Assembly (NCBI RefSeq): GCF_018449475.1
Contig: NZ_JAHCQH010000014.1
Span: forward strand, 186,001 to 250,000
Direction of reading: 5' to 3'
Length of the DNA stretch: 64,000 bases
DNA from: Ancylobacter radicis
Lineage (GTDB): Bacteria; Pseudomonadota; Alphaproteobacteria; Rhizobiales; Xanthobacteraceae
Shown here piece by piece: positions 19,121 to 28,983 of the stretch. The stretch's first letter is position 1. Each line of letters starts with the position of its first letter. Made by a program: the position numbers and the translations under genes. Under the pieces are notes generated by a model, which made no database searches, had not been told where the DNA came from, and was given only the letters and a program-made list of their open reading frames with translations.

Positions 19121-19815
19121 CGCCGGAACAGCGCCACCAGACGGCCCTGAATCTGCACGCGATCCGGCCCGAAGATGCGGGTCTCATAGGCGGGATTGGC
19201 CGCTTCAAGCGCGATCGAGGCGCCCTTGCGGCGCAGGCGCTTGAGCGTGGCTTCCTCGTCGTCGATCAGCGCGACGACGATGTCGCCGGTATTGGCGGTG
19301 TCGGATTTGCGGATCAGCGCGAGATCGCCATCCAGAATGCCGGCCTCGATCATCGAGTCGCCGCGCACTTCGAGCGCGAAATGTTCGCCGCCCGAGAGCA
19401 TTTCCGGCGGCATGCTGATCGTGTTGTCGCGCGACTGGATCGCCGCGATGGGCGAACCCGCCGCGATGCGGCCGACCAGCGGAATGGCCACCGGGCGGCG
19501 ATTATCCTCGTCCACCAAGGCGGAGGGCACTTTCTGCCGGTTGAGGCTGCCCTCGATCACATTCGGGGCGAAGCCGCCGCGCGCCGGGCGGGGCTGCGCA
19601 TCCTCGGGCATGCGCAGCACTTCGAGAGCGCGTGCCCGGTTGGGCAGGCGGCGGATGAAGCCGCGCTCCTCCAGCGCCGTGATCAGGCGGTGGATGCCGG
19701 ATTTGGACCGCAGGTCCAGCGCCTCCTTCATTTCCTCGAAGGAGGGAGGGACACCGTCCCTTTTCAGGCGATCATCGATAAAGAGCAGCAGTTCGTGCTG
19801 TTTGCGGGTGAGCAT
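19114..19815 (-). CDS. lexA: SOS repressor LexA
   Basis: Represses SOS genes and self-cleaves when RecA is activated. The 233 aa protein has the N-terminal winged helix ([37 protein letters not shown]). The Ala-Gly cleavage site lies in [11 protein letters not shown], the catalytic Ser in [13 protein letters not shown], and the catalytic Lys in [15 protein letters not shown] 19815 fits the family; the codon before it is TTG. A GTTC-N7-GTTC box lies 76 bases upstream, so autorepression is very likely. It overlaps the 3' end of comEC by 7 bases, convergently. Confidence 0.97.
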   Translation of the reverse strand: MLTRKQHELLLFIDDRLKRDGVPPSFEEMKEALDLRSKSGIHRLITALEERGFIRRLPNRARALEVLRMPEDAQPRPARGGFAPNVIEGSLNRQKVPSALVDEDNRRPVAIPLVGRIAAGSPIAAIQSRDNTISMPPEMLSGGEHFALEVRGDSMIEAGILDGDLALIRKSDTANTGDIVVALIDDEEATLKRLRRKGASIALEAANPAYETRIFGPDRVQIQGRLVALFRRY

Positions 19816-19890
19816 CAATCCCGGTCCGTCTCATGCGGGCCGACCCTTACCGGGCCTGCAACCGAAACAAATCACGAACAAACACTATCC

Positions 19891-19905
19891 GTTCTTTGTG
19901 TGTTC
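19891..19905 (-). promoter_or_regulatory. LexA operator (SOS box, GTTC-N7-GTTC)
   Basis: GTTC-TTTGTGT-GTTC matches the alphaproteobacterial SOS box, a direct repeat GTTC-N7-GTTC, exactly. It lies between lexA (start 19815, minus strand) and the divergent allophanate hydrolase gene (start 20038), closer to lexA. Autoregulation of lexA is the simple reading. An effect on the divergent gene cannot be excluded. Confidence 0.85.
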
Positions 19906-19965
19906 CACAATGGGTAAACGATGCGCTTGGGCGGAAGGCTGGCGCGGTCGGATTTGATCGGCTAT

Positions 19966-20013
19966 TTGTATGCAATGTCTTTTGTTGTGCCTAATGCCTA
20001 TGCATGATGGCAT
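19966..20013 (+). promoter_or_regulatory. Candidate operator region of the allophanate hydrolase gene
   Basis: TTGTATGCAA (19966-19975) is one base off the perfect dyad TTGTATACAA. It resembles the TTG-N4-CAA sites bound by some FCD-type GntR regulators. A second dyad, ATGCC-N10-GGCAT, spans 19994-20013, 25 bases before the TTG start. A GntR/FCD regulator is encoded just beyond the gene, so this is a reasonable place for its operator. This is pattern matching only. Confidence 0.3.
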
Positions 20014-20037
20014 GTGCGCCTGTGAAAGGAATGCCGT

Positions 20038-21864
20038 TTGATCGGATCCATCGCCGACATCCTCGCCGATCACCGTTCCGGCAAAAAGCGCCCGGCTGAC
20101 ACCGTCGCGCGGGCGCGGGCTCTGATCGCCGCTCATGATGATTCGGCGGTGTTCACGGCGCTGGTGGATGAAGCGGGCATCGCCGCTCAACTGAAAAAGC
20201 TGGAGGGTGCCGATCCCCAGCAGATGCCGCTCTATGGCGTGCCCTTCGCAGTAAAGGACAATATCGACGTCGCCGGCCTGCCGACCACCTGCGCCTGCCC
20301 CGATTATGCCTATCCCGCGACACGCGATGCCGCCGCCGTGGCGCGGCTGCGCCGGGCCGGGGCGATCCTCATCGGCAAGACCAATCTCGACCAGTTCGCG
20401 ACCGGGCTGAACGGCACGCGCTCGCCCTATGGCACGCCGCGCAATGCGGTGCGGGGCGACCTCGTGCCGGGCGGGTCGAGTTCCGGCTCGGCTGTCGCGG
20501 TCGCCGCCGGGCTGGTGCCGCTGGCGCTCGGCACCGATACGGCGGGCTCCGGGCGTGTGCCGGCGGGGCTCAACAACATTGTCGGCCTCAAGCCCAGCCT
20601 CGGCCTCGTGTCGACGCGCGGCGTGGTTCCCGCCTGCCGCTCGCTGGATTGCGTATCGGTCTTCGCGCTCACGGTCGAGGATGCGCTGCTGGCCACCAGT
20701 GTGATGGCGGGGCCGGATGCGGACGATCCCTATTCGCGCGCGCTTGCGCTCGGCGCGCTCGCCGGCTTCCCGCCCAGCCCGCGCATTGCCGTGCCGCGGG
20801 CGCAGGACCGGTTGAGCTTCGGTGACCGGCAGGCGGATGCGGCCTTCCACCGCGCCACGGAGAGGATGGCAAGCCTCGGCGCGCGCCTTGTCGAACTCGA
20901 CATGACCCCGTTTTTCGAGACCGCGCGCCTGCTCTATGAGGGTCCGTGGGTCGCGGAGCGTTATGCCGCGGTCGGCTCGTTCCTGGAATCGCGGCCGGAT
21001 GCGTTCCATCCGGTGGTGCGGTCGATCATCGAGCAGGGGCGCGGCTTCAGCGCGGTCGATGCGTTTCGTGGCCAGTACCGTCTGGCGGAGCTGAAGGCGC
21101 AGGCCCACGCCGCGCTCGCCGGGATCGACGCGCTGATGGTGCCGACCATGCCGACCGTCTACACGGTCGAGCAGATGCTGGCCGAGCCGGTGCGCTGCAA
21201 CAGCCATCTAGGCGTCTACACCAATTTCGTGAACCTGCTCGACATGTGCGGCCTGGCCGTCCCGGCGGAGATCCGCCCTGATGGTGCCCCCGCCGGCGTC
21301 ACCCTGCTGGCTCCGGCCGGGCGCGACGCGCATCTGGCGTCGCTCGGGGCTGCTTTCCACCGCGCTACCGGGCTGACGCTCGGTGCCACCGGCGCCGCGC
21401 TGCCGCCCGCACGCGCGACGGCTCCCGCGCCGGCGCCGGGGCATATCGAGATCGCCCTGTTCGGCGCGCACCTCTCGGGCCTGCCGCTCAATGGCGATCT
21501 GCTGGAGGCCGGAGGCGTGTTCGTGCGCGCCTCCCGCACCAGCGCGGATTACCGGCTGTTCCTGCTGCCGGAAGGGCGGGTGCGCCGTCCCGGCCTGCTG
21601 CGCGGCACGCCGGGATCGGGGGCGGCGATCGCCTGCGAGATCTGGGCGCTGCCGCAAGAAGCCTTTGGCCGGCTGGTGGCCGGCATTCCCGCGCCGCTCG
21701 GCATCGCCACGGTGCTGCTGGAGGATGGCTCGCAGGTGAAGGGCTTCGCCATGGAAGCGTGTGCCGCACCGCTGGCGCGCGACATCACGGCCTTTGGCGG
21801 CTGGCGGGAATTTCTCGCGGATGAGGCCGCGCGGCGCAGCGCCGACATGCCGGCGGGCGCGTGA
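20038..21864 (+). CDS. atzF: Allophanate hydrolase (AtzF/DUR2 type amidase)
   Basis: Converts allophanate to ammonia and CO2, the last step of urea-carboxylase, biuret and cyanurate routes. The 608 aa protein has an N-terminal amidase-signature domain. Its Ser-cisSer-Lys triad can be read as K73 (VKDNIDVAG), S147 (GGSSSGSA) and S171 (TDTAGSGRVPAG); the spacing of 74 and 24 residues is that of AtzF as I recall it. The C-terminal domain (from about residue 475, IALFGAHLSGLPLNGDLLEA) is typical of AtzF. The start is TTG 20038, with GAAAGGA 7 bases upstream. No urea carboxylase, biuret hydrolase or transporter gene is adjacent. It interrupts the usual lexA-moeA neighbourhood. Confidence 0.92.
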   Translation: MIGSIADILADHRSGKKRPADTVARARALIAAHDDSAVFTALVDEAGIAAQLKKLEGADPQQMPLYGVPFAVKDNIDVAGLPTTCACPDYAYPATRDAAAVARLRRAGAILIGKTNLDQFATGLNGTRSPYGTPRNAVRGDLVPGGSSSGSAVAVAAGLVPLALGTDTAGSGRVPAGLNNIVGLKPSLGLVSTRGVVPACRSLDCVSVFALTVEDALLATSVMAGPDADDPYSRALALGALAGFPPSPRIAVPRAQDRLSFGDRQADAAFHRATERMASLGARLVELDMTPFFETARLLYEGPWVAERYAAVGSFLESRPDAFHPVVRSIIEQGRGFSAVDAFRGQYRLAELKAQAHAALAGIDALMVPTMPTVYTVEQMLAEPVRCNSHLGVYTNFVNLLDMCGLAVPAEIRPDGAPAGVTLLAPAGRDAHLASLGAAFHRATGLTLGATGAALPPARATAPAPAPGHIEIALFGAHLSGLPLNGDLLEAGGVFVRASRTSADYRLFLLPEGRVRRPGLLRGTPGSGAAIACEIWALPQEAFGRLVAGIPAPLGIATVLLEDGSQVKGFAMEACAAPLARDITAFGGWREFLADEAARRSADMPAGA

Positions 21865-21900
21865 GGCCCTGCCTCAGGTAAAGCCGATAAGCATCTGATT

Positions 21901-22593
21901 TCAAATAGTTTGTGCGTATTGTTCATACGCGCCATGAACGATGCCGATATGGCTGCGCATGGCGGCGGAGGCGGCGTCCCGCTGGCCGCGCAGGATCGCC
22001 GTGACCACCTGATCATGCTCGCGATGCGACAGGGCGAGACGGCCCAGCGCATGAAACTGGGCGCGCCGGAACGGCGACAGACGCCGCCGGGTGCCCAGCG
22101 TGATTTCCACCAGATAGTCGTTGTGGCTGCCGGCATAGATCGAGGTGTGGAACTGCTCGTTCGCCTCGCGATAGGCGGCGAAGTCGCCGGCGCGCATCAT
22201 CTCGCCCATCTGGGTGTGCAGCAGGTCAAGCTGGCGGCGTTCCGCCGGGGTCATGGCGAGCGCGGCAAGGCCGGCGCAGAGCGCCTCCAGCTCGGCCATC
22301 ACGTCGAACATGTCCTGAAGCCGCTCCAGGCTGGGGCGGGCGACGACGGCGCCGCGATGCGGCCTCGTATCGACCAGCCCCGAGGCCGCCAGTTCGCGCA
22401 GCGCCTCGCGCACCGGCGTGCGGGAAACGCCGAAGCGGGCGGCGAGGGCGGTTTCGTCCAGCGTGGTTCCCGGCGGCAGCCGCCCACGGGTGATCTCGTC
22501 GGCGATCTGGAGGCGCAGTTCCTCGGCGCGGGTCACTCGCTTGCGGGCCTCGGCGGTGGGGCCGGTTCTCGGGGACATCACAGCGAGGGGCAT
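21901..22593 (-). CDS. GntR-family transcriptional regulator with FCD domain
   Basis: The 230 aa protein has an N-terminal winged helix (LRLQIADEITRGRLPPGTTL, ARFGVSRTPVREALRELAAS) and a C-terminal FCD ligand-binding domain. The FCD domain has the usual metal-site histidines in EANEQFHTSIYAGS and AMRSHIGIVH. Such proteins usually repress catabolic genes until a small carboxylate binds. It converges on the allophanate hydrolase gene with 36 bases between the stops, and the HpxZ-like gene lies upstream on the same strand. Regulation of this module is therefore likely but inferred. The start (ATG 22593) lacks a clear ribosome binding site; ATG 22578 is possible. Confidence 0.9.
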   Translation of the reverse strand: MPLAVMSPRTGPTAEARKRVTRAEELRLQIADEITRGRLPPGTTLDETALAARFGVSRTPVREALRELAASGLVDTRPHRGAVVARPSLERLQDMFDVMAELEALCAGLAALAMTPAERRQLDLLHTQMGEMMRAGDFAAYREANEQFHTSIYAGSHNDYLVEITLGTRRRLSPFRRAQFHALGRLALSHREHDQVVTAILRGQRDAASAAMRSHIGIVHGAYEQYAQTI

Positions 22594-22693
22594 GGTGTCA
22601 GATGATCATGGGCATGCGTGCCGCCAACGCGGGAGTCGCGGCAACCCGTAGGCTAGCATGCAGAATCCGGTCCGTCGCCGTGGCCAGCGTCGA

Positions 22694-23083
22694 TCATTCG
22701 TCGGGATCGGCGATGATGCTGACATGGGCGGCGACCACCTTCCAGCCTTCGGGCGTGCGCATCCAGGTCTGCATCTGCCGGCCGATGCGGCCGGGCATGA
22801 CCGGGCGGCGGAACAGGGTCGAGGCGACCGCCATGTCGCGCCCGAAGGTGGTGATGACGGTGCGCTCCAATGTCCGTTCCAGACCCTGCGGCGAGCGGGC
22901 GGCGCGGAAGGCGCGGATGCCCTCGATGCCATAGATATTCTCGCTATTGCCATAGCGGATCGTGGTCGGGTCGTTCCAGAACAGTGCGTCGAGTTCGGTG
23001 ACGTCGTTGCTCACCAGCGCGCGCTCATAGCGCGCAAAGACGGCTTCCACTTCGGCCTTCACGTCGGGAAGATTGATATCCAT
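22694..23083 (-). CDS. HpxZ/AtzH-like small protein (DUF3225, NTF2-like fold)
   Basis: The 129 aa protein reads like the HpxZ/AtzH family: [20 protein letters not shown], the short motif [11 protein letters not shown], and the C-terminal [11 protein letters not shown] typical of SnoaL/NTF2-like folds. HpxZ proteins occur in purine/oxalurate gene clusters. AtzH is linked to the cyanurate-allophanate pathway, where it is thought to act on an unstable carboxylated intermediate. Sitting next to an allophanate hydrolase fits that role. The start is ATG 23083 with a GGGGGCGAGC site upstream. It lies 47 bases after moeA on the same strand and may be read from that operon. Confidence 0.8.
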   Translation of the reverse strand: MDINLPDVKAEVEAVFARYERALVSNDVTELDALFWNDPTTIRYGNSENIYGIEGIRAFRAARSPQGLERTLERTVITTFGRDMAVASTLFRRPVMPGRIGRQMQTWMRTPEGWKVVAAHVSIIADPDE

Positions 23084-23130
23084 AAGCTCGCCCCCTGCTG
23101 GCGCCACATCACCGCCTGCGGCCGGCCGGG

Positions 23131-24357
23131 TCAATCCTCAAGCGGCAGAATCTCGCAGGTCTCGCCCGCGGACGCGGCGGGCGCATGGGGCTGGCGTACC
23201 AGCAGCACGTCGGCCCGTGCCAGCACCGAGAGCATGGAACTGTCCTGCACCGGCAGGGGGCGCACCAGCGGCAGGCCATCCTGCTCGCCGACGATCTGTG
23301 CGCGCTGGAAATCCATGCGCATCTCGTTGGCCTTCACATCCACCGCCAGCCGGGCGGGCTTTAGCGGCACGCGCGGCGGCACCTCAACGCCCTGCAAGGC
23401 CCTGAGCAGCGGCACGAGATAGAGCAGAGCGCAGACATGGGCCGAGACCGGGTTGCCGGGCAGGCCGAGAACGTGGCTGATGGATGCCCCGTGCGCGTAG
23501 GTGCCGAACATCAGCGGCTTGCCGGGCCGCAGCGCCACCTTGTGCACGGCAAGTTCGACGCCCTGGGAGATGAGCGCCGGCGCGACCAGATCATGGTCGC
23601 CGACCGAGGCGCCGCCCGTGGTCACCAGCACGTCGAAACCGGCGGCGAGCGCCGAACTCACGCCCGCCTGAGTCGCCGCCATGTCATCGGGCAGAATGCC
23701 GAAATCCGTCACCTCGGCCCCTGCCGCGCGGGCCAGCGCGCCGACCGAATAGATGTTGGACAGGATCACCTGATGCGACCCGGCCCCCGCGCCCGGCCGT
23801 ACCAACTCATCGCCGGTGGAGAGCAAGCCCACGCGCGGGCGCCGATAGACCGTGAGGTCAGCGACATCCGCCGAGGCGGCCAACGCCAGATCGCGGGCGC
23901 GGAGCCTGTGGCCGGGTGAGAGCAGCACCTCGCCGCTGGCGAAATCGCCGCCCGCGCGGCGAATATGGCGTCCGGGCGTCGCCGCCTCGCGGATGGCCAC
24001 GAGATCGCCCTCGCGCAGCGTATCCTCCTGGATCACCACGGCATCCGCCCCGGCGGGCATCACCGCGCCGGTGAAGATGCGCACCGCCGTGCCCGCCAGC
24101 ATGTCCCCCTCAAAGGGGCGGCCGGCGGCCGATTCGCCGATCACGGTCAGCGTAGCGGGAAGGCTTGCCGCGTCGACGGCCCGCACCGCATAGCCATCCA
24201 TGGCGGAGACATCGGCGCCGGGCGTGGTGCGGCGGGAAACAACGGGCTCGGCCAGCACGCGGCCGGCGGCGTCCATGAGCGGCACGCGCTCGGTGGGCAG
24301 GGGAGCGGCGGAAGCGAGCAGGCGCGTCAGCGCCTCGTCGACCGGCATCAGCGCCAT
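23131..24357 (-). CDS. moeA: Molybdopterin molybdenumtransferase MoeA
   Basis: Inserts molybdate into adenylylated molybdopterin, the last common step of Mo-cofactor synthesis. The 408 aa protein shows [10 protein letters not shown], the central [18 protein letters not shown] motif (MoCF-binding domain), [11 protein letters not shown], and [19 protein letters not shown]. The start is ATG 24357 ([10 protein letters not shown]) after GAGGGGATATGCC. The frame is open for 14 more codons upstream, but those overlap the space before moaC. It lies 26 bases after moaC, part of the long trp-moa run. Confidence 0.95.
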   Translation of the reverse strand: MALMPVDEALTRLLASAAPLPTERVPLMDAAGRVLAEPVVSRRTTPGADVSAMDGYAVRAVDAASLPATLTVIGESAAGRPFEGDMLAGTAVRIFTGAVMPAGADAVVIQEDTLREGDLVAIREAATPGRHIRRAGGDFASGEVLLSPGHRLRARDLALAASADVADLTVYRRPRVGLLSTGDELVRPGAGAGSHQVILSNIYSVGALARAAGAEVTDFGILPDDMAATQAGVSSALAAGFDVLVTTGGASVGDHDLVAPALISQGVELAVHKVALRPGKPLMFGTYAHGASISHVLGLPGNPVSAHVCALLYLVPLLRALQGVEVPPRVPLKPARLAVDVKANEMRMDFQRAQIVGEQDGLPLVRPLPVQDSSMLSVLARADVLLVRQPHAPAASAGETCEILPLED

Positions 24358-24383
24358 GGCATATCCCCTCTCAACGGGTTGTA

Positions 24384-24869
24384 TCAGCCGGCCTGCCAAT
24401 GGCCGGAGCGGCCGCCGGACTTCTCCAGGAGCCGGATCGCCTCGATCCGCATCCCGCGATCCACCGCCTTGGCCATGTCATAGACGGTGAGGCAGGCGAC
24501 GGAGACGGCGGTCAGCGCCTCCATCTCCACCCCGGTCTGGCCGCTGGTGCGCACGGTGGCCCGCACCCGCAAACCCGGCAGGGTGGCATCCGGTTCGATC
24601 TCGACCGCAACTTTCGAGAGCAGCAGGGCGTGGCAGAGCGGGATCAACTCATGGGTGCGCTTGGCCGCCATGATGCCGGCGAGCCGCGCCGTGCCGATCA
24701 CATCGCCCTTTTTGGCGTTGCCGGAGAGGATGAGATCGAGCGTCGCCGCTTCCATCCGCACCTCGCCTTCCGCCACCGCCACACGGTCAGTGACAGCCTT
24801 GTCGGCGACATCGACCATGTTGGCGGCGCCGGTGGCGTCGAGATGGGTGAGGCTGGGGCGCTCGCTCAT
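24384..24869 (-). CDS. moaC: Cyclic pyranopterin monophosphate synthase MoaC
   Basis: Second enzyme of molybdopterin synthesis: makes cPMP from the product of MoaA. At 161 aa it has the normal length. It shows [36 protein letters not shown] with [13 protein letters not shown], and the catalytic [20 protein letters not shown] region. Its ATG overlaps the last base of trpC. No moaA is nearby. The trpC-moaC-moeA linkage is common in Hyphomicrobiales. Confidence 0.96.
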   Translation of the reverse strand: MSERPSLTHLDATGAANMVDVADKAVTDRVAVAEGEVRMEAATLDLILSGNAKKGDVIGTARLAGIMAAKRTHELIPLCHALLLSKVAVEIEPDATLPGLRVRATVRTSGQTGVEMEALTAVSVACLTVYDMAKAVDRGMRIEAIRLLEKSGGRSGHWQAG

Positions 24870-25678
24870 CAGCCCGCCGCCTGCATGGTGGGCGCGAGCA
24901 GGGCGCGCGTTGCCGCCGCCACGTCGGTCTGCCGCATCAGACTCTCGCCGACGAGGATGGTACCGATGCGCACCTTGGCGAGGCGGGCGACGTCCTCGGG
25001 TGTAAAGATGCCGCTCTCGCCGACGATCACCCGGTCGGCCGGAATGCGCGGGGCGAGCCGCTCGGAGGTGGCGAGCGTCACCTCGAAATTGCGCAGATTG
25101 CGGTTGTTGATGCCAATGAGCCGCGCCGGCAGGGTCAGCGCGCGGTCGAGCTCGGCATCGTCATGCACCTCGACCAGCGCATCCATGCCGAGGCCGTGCG
25201 CGGTGTCGATCAGATCGCGGGCGAGCGCGTCGTCGACCGAGGCCATGATGACGAGGATGCAGTCGGCGCCCCAGGCCCGCGCCTCGAACACCTGATAGGT
25301 GTCGTAGAGGAAATCCTTGCGGAGCGCCGGCAGCGAACAGGCGGCGCGGGCGGCGGTGAGGAATTCCGGCGCGCCCTGAAAGGAGGGGGTGTCGGTTAGC
25401 ACGGAGAGGCACGCCGCCCCGCCCGCTTCATAGGCGCTGGCGAGAGCCGGGGGGTCGAAATCCGGCCGGATCAGGCCCTTGGAGGGGCTGGCCTTCTTGA
25501 TCTCGGCGATCAGCGCGGTCTGGCCGGCGGCGAGCTTCGCCTCGATGGCGCGCAGAAACCCGCGCGTCGGTGCCTGCGCCTCGGCGTGCGCGCGCAGGCC
25601 AGCGAGCGGGCGGGCCAGCTTGGCGGCGGCGATCTCCTCGCGCTTATAGGCGCCGATCTTCTCCAGAATATCCGCCAT
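24869..25678 (-). CDS. trpC: Indole-3-glycerol phosphate synthase
   Basis: Closes the indole ring in tryptophan synthesis (CdRP to InGP); a (beta/alpha)8 barrel. The 269 aa protein shows [20 protein letters not shown] (substrate-binding Lys), [37 protein letters not shown] (catalytic Lys), [11 protein letters not shown] and [14 protein letters not shown]. It lies 5 bases after trpD and overlaps moaC by one base. TrpF is not fused to it and is not in the window. Confidence 0.97.
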   Translation of the reverse strand: MADILEKIGAYKREEIAAAKLARPLAGLRAHAEAQAPTRGFLRAIEAKLAAGQTALIAEIKKASPSKGLIRPDFDPPALASAYEAGGAACLSVLTDTPSFQGAPEFLTAARAACSLPALRKDFLYDTYQVFEARAWGADCILVIMASVDDALARDLIDTAHGLGMDALVEVHDDAELDRALTLPARLIGINNRNLRNFEVTLATSERLAPRIPADRVIVGESGIFTPEDVARLAKVRIGTILVGESLMRQTDVAAATRALLAPTMQAAG

Positions 25679-25683
25679 GGCGC

Positions 25684-26706
25684 CTACTCCGCCGCCGTGG
25701 CGGAGACCGCCACCAGACGCTCCAGCGCCGCCTCGGCATGGCCGCCCGTGAGGCTGGCACGGGCGATCTCCAGCGCGGGCCCGATGGCATCGGCCTTGCC
25801 GGCGACGATGAGGGCCGCCGCCGCGTTGAACAGGGCCACATCCGCATAGGCGCTCTTCTCGCCCGCCAGCACGGCGCGCAGCGCCACGGCATTGGCCGTG
25901 CCGTCGCCACCTTTCAGCGATTCGGGCGTCGCGCGGGTGAGGCCGAATTCCTCCGGCGCGATCTCGAAGCTGCGGATCGTGCCGTCCTTCAGCTCCGCCA
26001 CCGTGGTCGGGCCGGTGGTGGTGATCTCGTCGAGCCCGTCCGAGCCATGGACGACCCAGGCGCGGGCCGAGCCCAGCGTGCGCAGCACCTCGGCGATCGG
26101 CTCCACCCAGCCGCGCGCGAACACGCCGACCATCTGGCGGGTGACGCCGGCCGGGTTCGACAGCGGCCCCAGCAGGTTGAAGATGGTGCGCGTGCCCATC
26201 TCCACCCGCGTCGGCCCGACATGCTTCATCGCCGGGTGATGGGACGGGGCGAACATGAAGCCGATGCCGGCCTCCTTGATGCAGCGGGAGATCTGCGCCG
26301 GGGTGAGGTCGATCTTGACCCCCAGCGCCATCAGCACATCGGCCGCGCCGGACTTTGAGGACAGCGCGCGATTGCCGTGCTTGGCCACCGGCACGCCCGC
26401 GCCGGCGACGATGAAGGAGGCGCAGGTCGAGATGTTGTAGGAGCCGGAGGCGTCGCCGCCGGTGCCGACTACGTCTACCGCGTCAGCAGGCGCGTCGACG
26501 CGCAGCATCTTGGCGCGCATCGTCGTCACCGCTCCGGCGATCTCCTCGACATCCTCCCCCCGCACGCGCAGGCCCATGAGCACCGCGCCGATCTGCGAGG
26601 GCGTCGCCTCGCCCGACATCATGATGTCGAAGGCGAAGGCCGCTTCCGCCCGCGTCAGCGTCGCGCCGGTGGCGATCTTGCCGATGATGGCCTTGAGATT
26701 TTCCAT
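25684..26706 (-). CDS. trpD: Anthranilate phosphoribosyltransferase
   Basis: Transfers phosphoribose from PRPP to anthranilate. The 340 aa protein shows the PRPP-binding loop [20 protein letters not shown], the acidic metal-site region [16 protein letters not shown], and the helical N-terminus starting with [14 protein letters not shown]. It lies 19 bases after trpG and is not fused to trpG as in enterics. Confidence 0.97.
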   Translation of the reverse strand: MENLKAIIGKIATGATLTRAEAAFAFDIMMSGEATPSQIGAVLMGLRVRGEDVEEIAGAVTTMRAKMLRVDAPADAVDVVGTGGDASGSYNISTCASFIVAGAGVPVAKHGNRALSSKSGAADVLMALGVKIDLTPAQISRCIKEAGIGFMFAPSHHPAMKHVGPTRVEMGTRTIFNLLGPLSNPAGVTRQMVGVFARGWVEPIAEVLRTLGSARAWVVHGSDGLDEITTTGPTTVAELKDGTIRSFEIAPEEFGLTRATPESLKGGDGTANAVALRAVLAGEKSAYADVALFNAAAALIVAGKADAIGPALEIARASLTGGHAEAALERLVAVSATAAE

Positions 26707-26725
26707 CGTCCCCCCGGAGCGCGCG

Positions 26726-27328
26726 TCAGGCTGCCCGCGACCGGCCGGCGTTCCACGCGCGGGCCAGGTCGAGGAAGTTCTTGAGAATGGTCTGGCCGTG
26801 CTCGGAGGCGATGCTCTCGGGGTGGAACTGCACCCCGTGCACCGGCAGTTCCTTGTGCGAGAGGCCCATGATCAGCCCGTCATCGGTCTCGGCAGTGATG
26901 CCTAGCGCCGGCGGCAGGGTCTCGCGCTTGACTACCAGCGAGTGGTAGCGGGTTGCCTTGAACGGGCCGTTGATGCCGCGAAACACCGTCTCGCCCTTGT
27001 GCTGGACGTCGGCGAGCTTGCCATGGATCGGCAGCGGGGCGCGGATCACCTCGCCGCCGAACACCTGGCCGATCGCCTGATGGCCGAGGCAGACGCCGAA
27101 CACCGGCACGCCCTCCTGCGCCGCGCGCGCGATGAGATCGCAGCAGATGCCCGCATCGTCCGGGGTGGCCGGGCCGGGCGAGATGACGATGGCCTCGGGC
27201 TTCATCGCCAGCGCCTCGTCGACGGTGAGCGTGTCATTGCGGCGCACCTCCACCTCGGCGCCTAGGCCGCCGAGATAGTGGACGAGGTTCCAGGTGAAGC
27301 TGTCGTAATTGTCGACAAGAAGGATCAT
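26726..27328 (-). CDS. trpG: Anthranilate synthase component II (glutamine amidotransferase)
   Basis: Supplies ammonia from glutamine to TrpE. The 200 aa class I amidotransferase shows [19 protein letters not shown], the nucleophile Cys in [19 protein letters not shown], and the His/Glu pair in [16 protein letters not shown]. It might also serve 4-amino-4-deoxychorismate synthase (PabA), but the position between trpE and trpD favours TrpG. Rhizobium and Brucella carry a fused TrpE(G); here the two are separate. Confidence 0.96.
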   Translation of the reverse strand: MILLVDNYDSFTWNLVHYLGGLGAEVEVRRNDTLTVDEALAMKPEAIVISPGPATPDDAGICCDLIARAAQEGVPVFGVCLGHQAIGQVFGGEVIRAPLPIHGKLADVQHKGETVFRGINGPFKATRYHSLVVKRETLPPALGITAETDDGLIMGLSHKELPVHGVQFHPESIASEHGQTILKNFLDLARAWNAGRSRAA

Positions 27329-27378
27329 CGCGCGTCCATCCGCCGGCCCGTGCCGGCTGCAAAGGTCTAGGGTCTGAT

Positions 27379-27403
27379 CCGGCGCGGGGTCAAGCCGCGC
27401 CGG
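27379..27403 (-). promoter_or_regulatory. Hairpin in the trpE-trpG gap
   Basis: CCGGCGCGG (27379-27387) pairs perfectly with CCGCGCCGG (27395-27403) across a 7-base loop. It lies in the 140-base gap between trpE and trpG, 51 bases upstream of the trpG start. No T-run follows on the minus strand. It could be a processing or partial termination site. No other gene was seen in the gap. Confidence 0.4.
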
Positions 27404-27468
27404 CCGGCGAACTCTCTATCGCCCGCCCCGCCATCGCCGATGCCGCGCCTGTTCCATCGTCCCGGTCC

Positions 27469-28983
27469 TCATTGCCCGCGTCCCGAGCGCGCGGCGAAGC
27501 GTACCGCTTCCTCACCGGCACGGAACAGAGCCTTGGCCTTGTTGACGCATTCCTGCAACTCGCTCTCCGGCACCGAGTCATAGACGATGCCGGCGCCGGC
27601 CTGCACATGCATCCTGCCATCCTTCACCACGGCGGTGCGCAGCACGATGCAGGTGTCCATCTCGCCATCGGCGCCGAAATAGCCGATGGCGCCGGCATAG
27701 ATGCCGCGCTTGTCGCGCTCCAGCTCGTCGATGATCTCCATCGCCCGCACTTTGGGCGCGCCGGAGACGGTACCGGCGGGGAAGCCGGCGGCCAGCGCGT
27801 CGAGCGCGTCGCGGCGCGGGTCCAGCTCGCCCTCGACATTGGAGACGATGTGCATGACCTGGCTGTAGCGTTCGATGAAGAAGCTATCGGTCACCTGCAC
27901 CGAGCCGATCTTGGCGACCCGGCCGACATCGTTGCGGCCGAGATCGAGCAGCATCAGATGCTCGGCCCGCTCCTTGGGATCGGCCAGCAGCTCGTCTTCC
28001 AGCGCCTTGTCCTCATGCGGCGTCGCGCCCCGGCGGCGGGTGCCGGCGATGGGGCGGATGGTGACGGTGTTGTCGCGCAGCCGGACGAGGATTTCCGGGC
28101 TGGAGCACACCAGCGAGAAGCCGCCGAAATTGAAATAGACCAGGAAGGGCGCCGGGTTGATCCGCCGCAGCGCGCGGTAGAGCGAGAAGGGCGGCAGGGT
28201 GAACGGGGCGTCGAATCGCTGCGACAGCACCACCTGGAAGATGTCACCGGCGCGGATGTACTCCTTCGCCCGCTCCACCATGGCGCGGTAGGCTTCCGGC
28301 GTGGTGTTCGACACCGGCTCCACCGCCTGATGGAAGATATCCTCCGGCGGCACATTGGGCAGCGCGCTGTCGAGCGCGGCGACGACGCGCTCCAGCCGGG
28401 CGCTCGCCTCCTCATAGGCGACGGCGGCGGCGAGGCCGGGGCGGGGCCGCACCGGCGTCACCACGGTGATCTCGTCGCGCACCGCATCGAACACAACCAT
28501 CACGGTCGGGCGGATGAAGATCGCATCCGGCACGCCGAAAATATCCGCCTTGGCGTCCGGCAGGCGCTCCATCTGGCGCACCATGTCGTAGCCGAGATAG
28601 CCGAACACGCCGGCCGCCATGGGCGGGGCGCCGTCGGGCAGGTGGATGCGCGATTCCTCGACCAGCTTGCGCAGCGCCGCGAGCGGCTTGTCCGGGCAGG
28701 GCTCGAAGGCGTCGGGCGCGTGCGCGGCCTGCCGGTTGATCTCGGCGCGATCGCCATGGCAGCGCCAGATCACGTCCGGGTCGATGCCGATCATGGAATA
28801 GCGCCCGCGCGTGGCGCCGCCTTCCACCGATTCCAGCAGGAAGCTGTTCGCCCGCTCGCCGGCGATCTTCAGGAAGGCCGAGACCGGGGTTTCCAGATCG
28901 GCGATCAGCGTGGTCGTCACCACCTGGGCTTCGCCGCGCTCATAGGCGGCGGCGAAGTCCGCGACGTCGGGTGTCAGGCTCAT
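27469..28983 (-). CDS. trpE: Anthranilate synthase component I
   Basis: Makes anthranilate from chorismate with ammonia from TrpG. The 504 aa protein has the N-terminal feedback domain (SFLLESVEGGATRGRYSMIG, the usual tryptophan-site region) and the C-terminal chorismate-binding domain. That domain contains RPIAGTRRRG, LLDLGRNDVGRVAKIG, FPAGTVSGAPKVRAMEIIDE and QAGAGIVYDSVPESE. It starts only 13 bases after ppiD on the same strand, so there is no room for a classic leader-peptide attenuator in the gap. Confidence 0.97.
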   Translation of the reverse strand: MSLTPDVADFAAAYERGEAQVVTTTLIADLETPVSAFLKIAGERANSFLLESVEGGATRGRYSMIGIDPDVIWRCHGDRAEINRQAAHAPDAFEPCPDKPLAALRKLVEESRIHLPDGAPPMAAGVFGYLGYDMVRQMERLPDAKADIFGVPDAIFIRPTVMVVFDAVRDEITVVTPVRPRPGLAAAVAYEEASARLERVVAALDSALPNVPPEDIFHQAVEPVSNTTPEAYRAMVERAKEYIRAGDIFQVVLSQRFDAPFTLPPFSLYRALRRINPAPFLVYFNFGGFSLVCSSPEILVRLRDNTVTIRPIAGTRRRGATPHEDKALEDELLADPKERAEHLMLLDLGRNDVGRVAKIGSVQVTDSFFIERYSQVMHIVSNVEGELDPRRDALDALAAGFPAGTVSGAPKVRAMEIIDELERDKRGIYAGAIGYFGADGEMDTCIVLRTAVVKDGRMHVQAGAGIVYDSVPESELQECVNKAKALFRAGEEAVRFAARSGRGQ

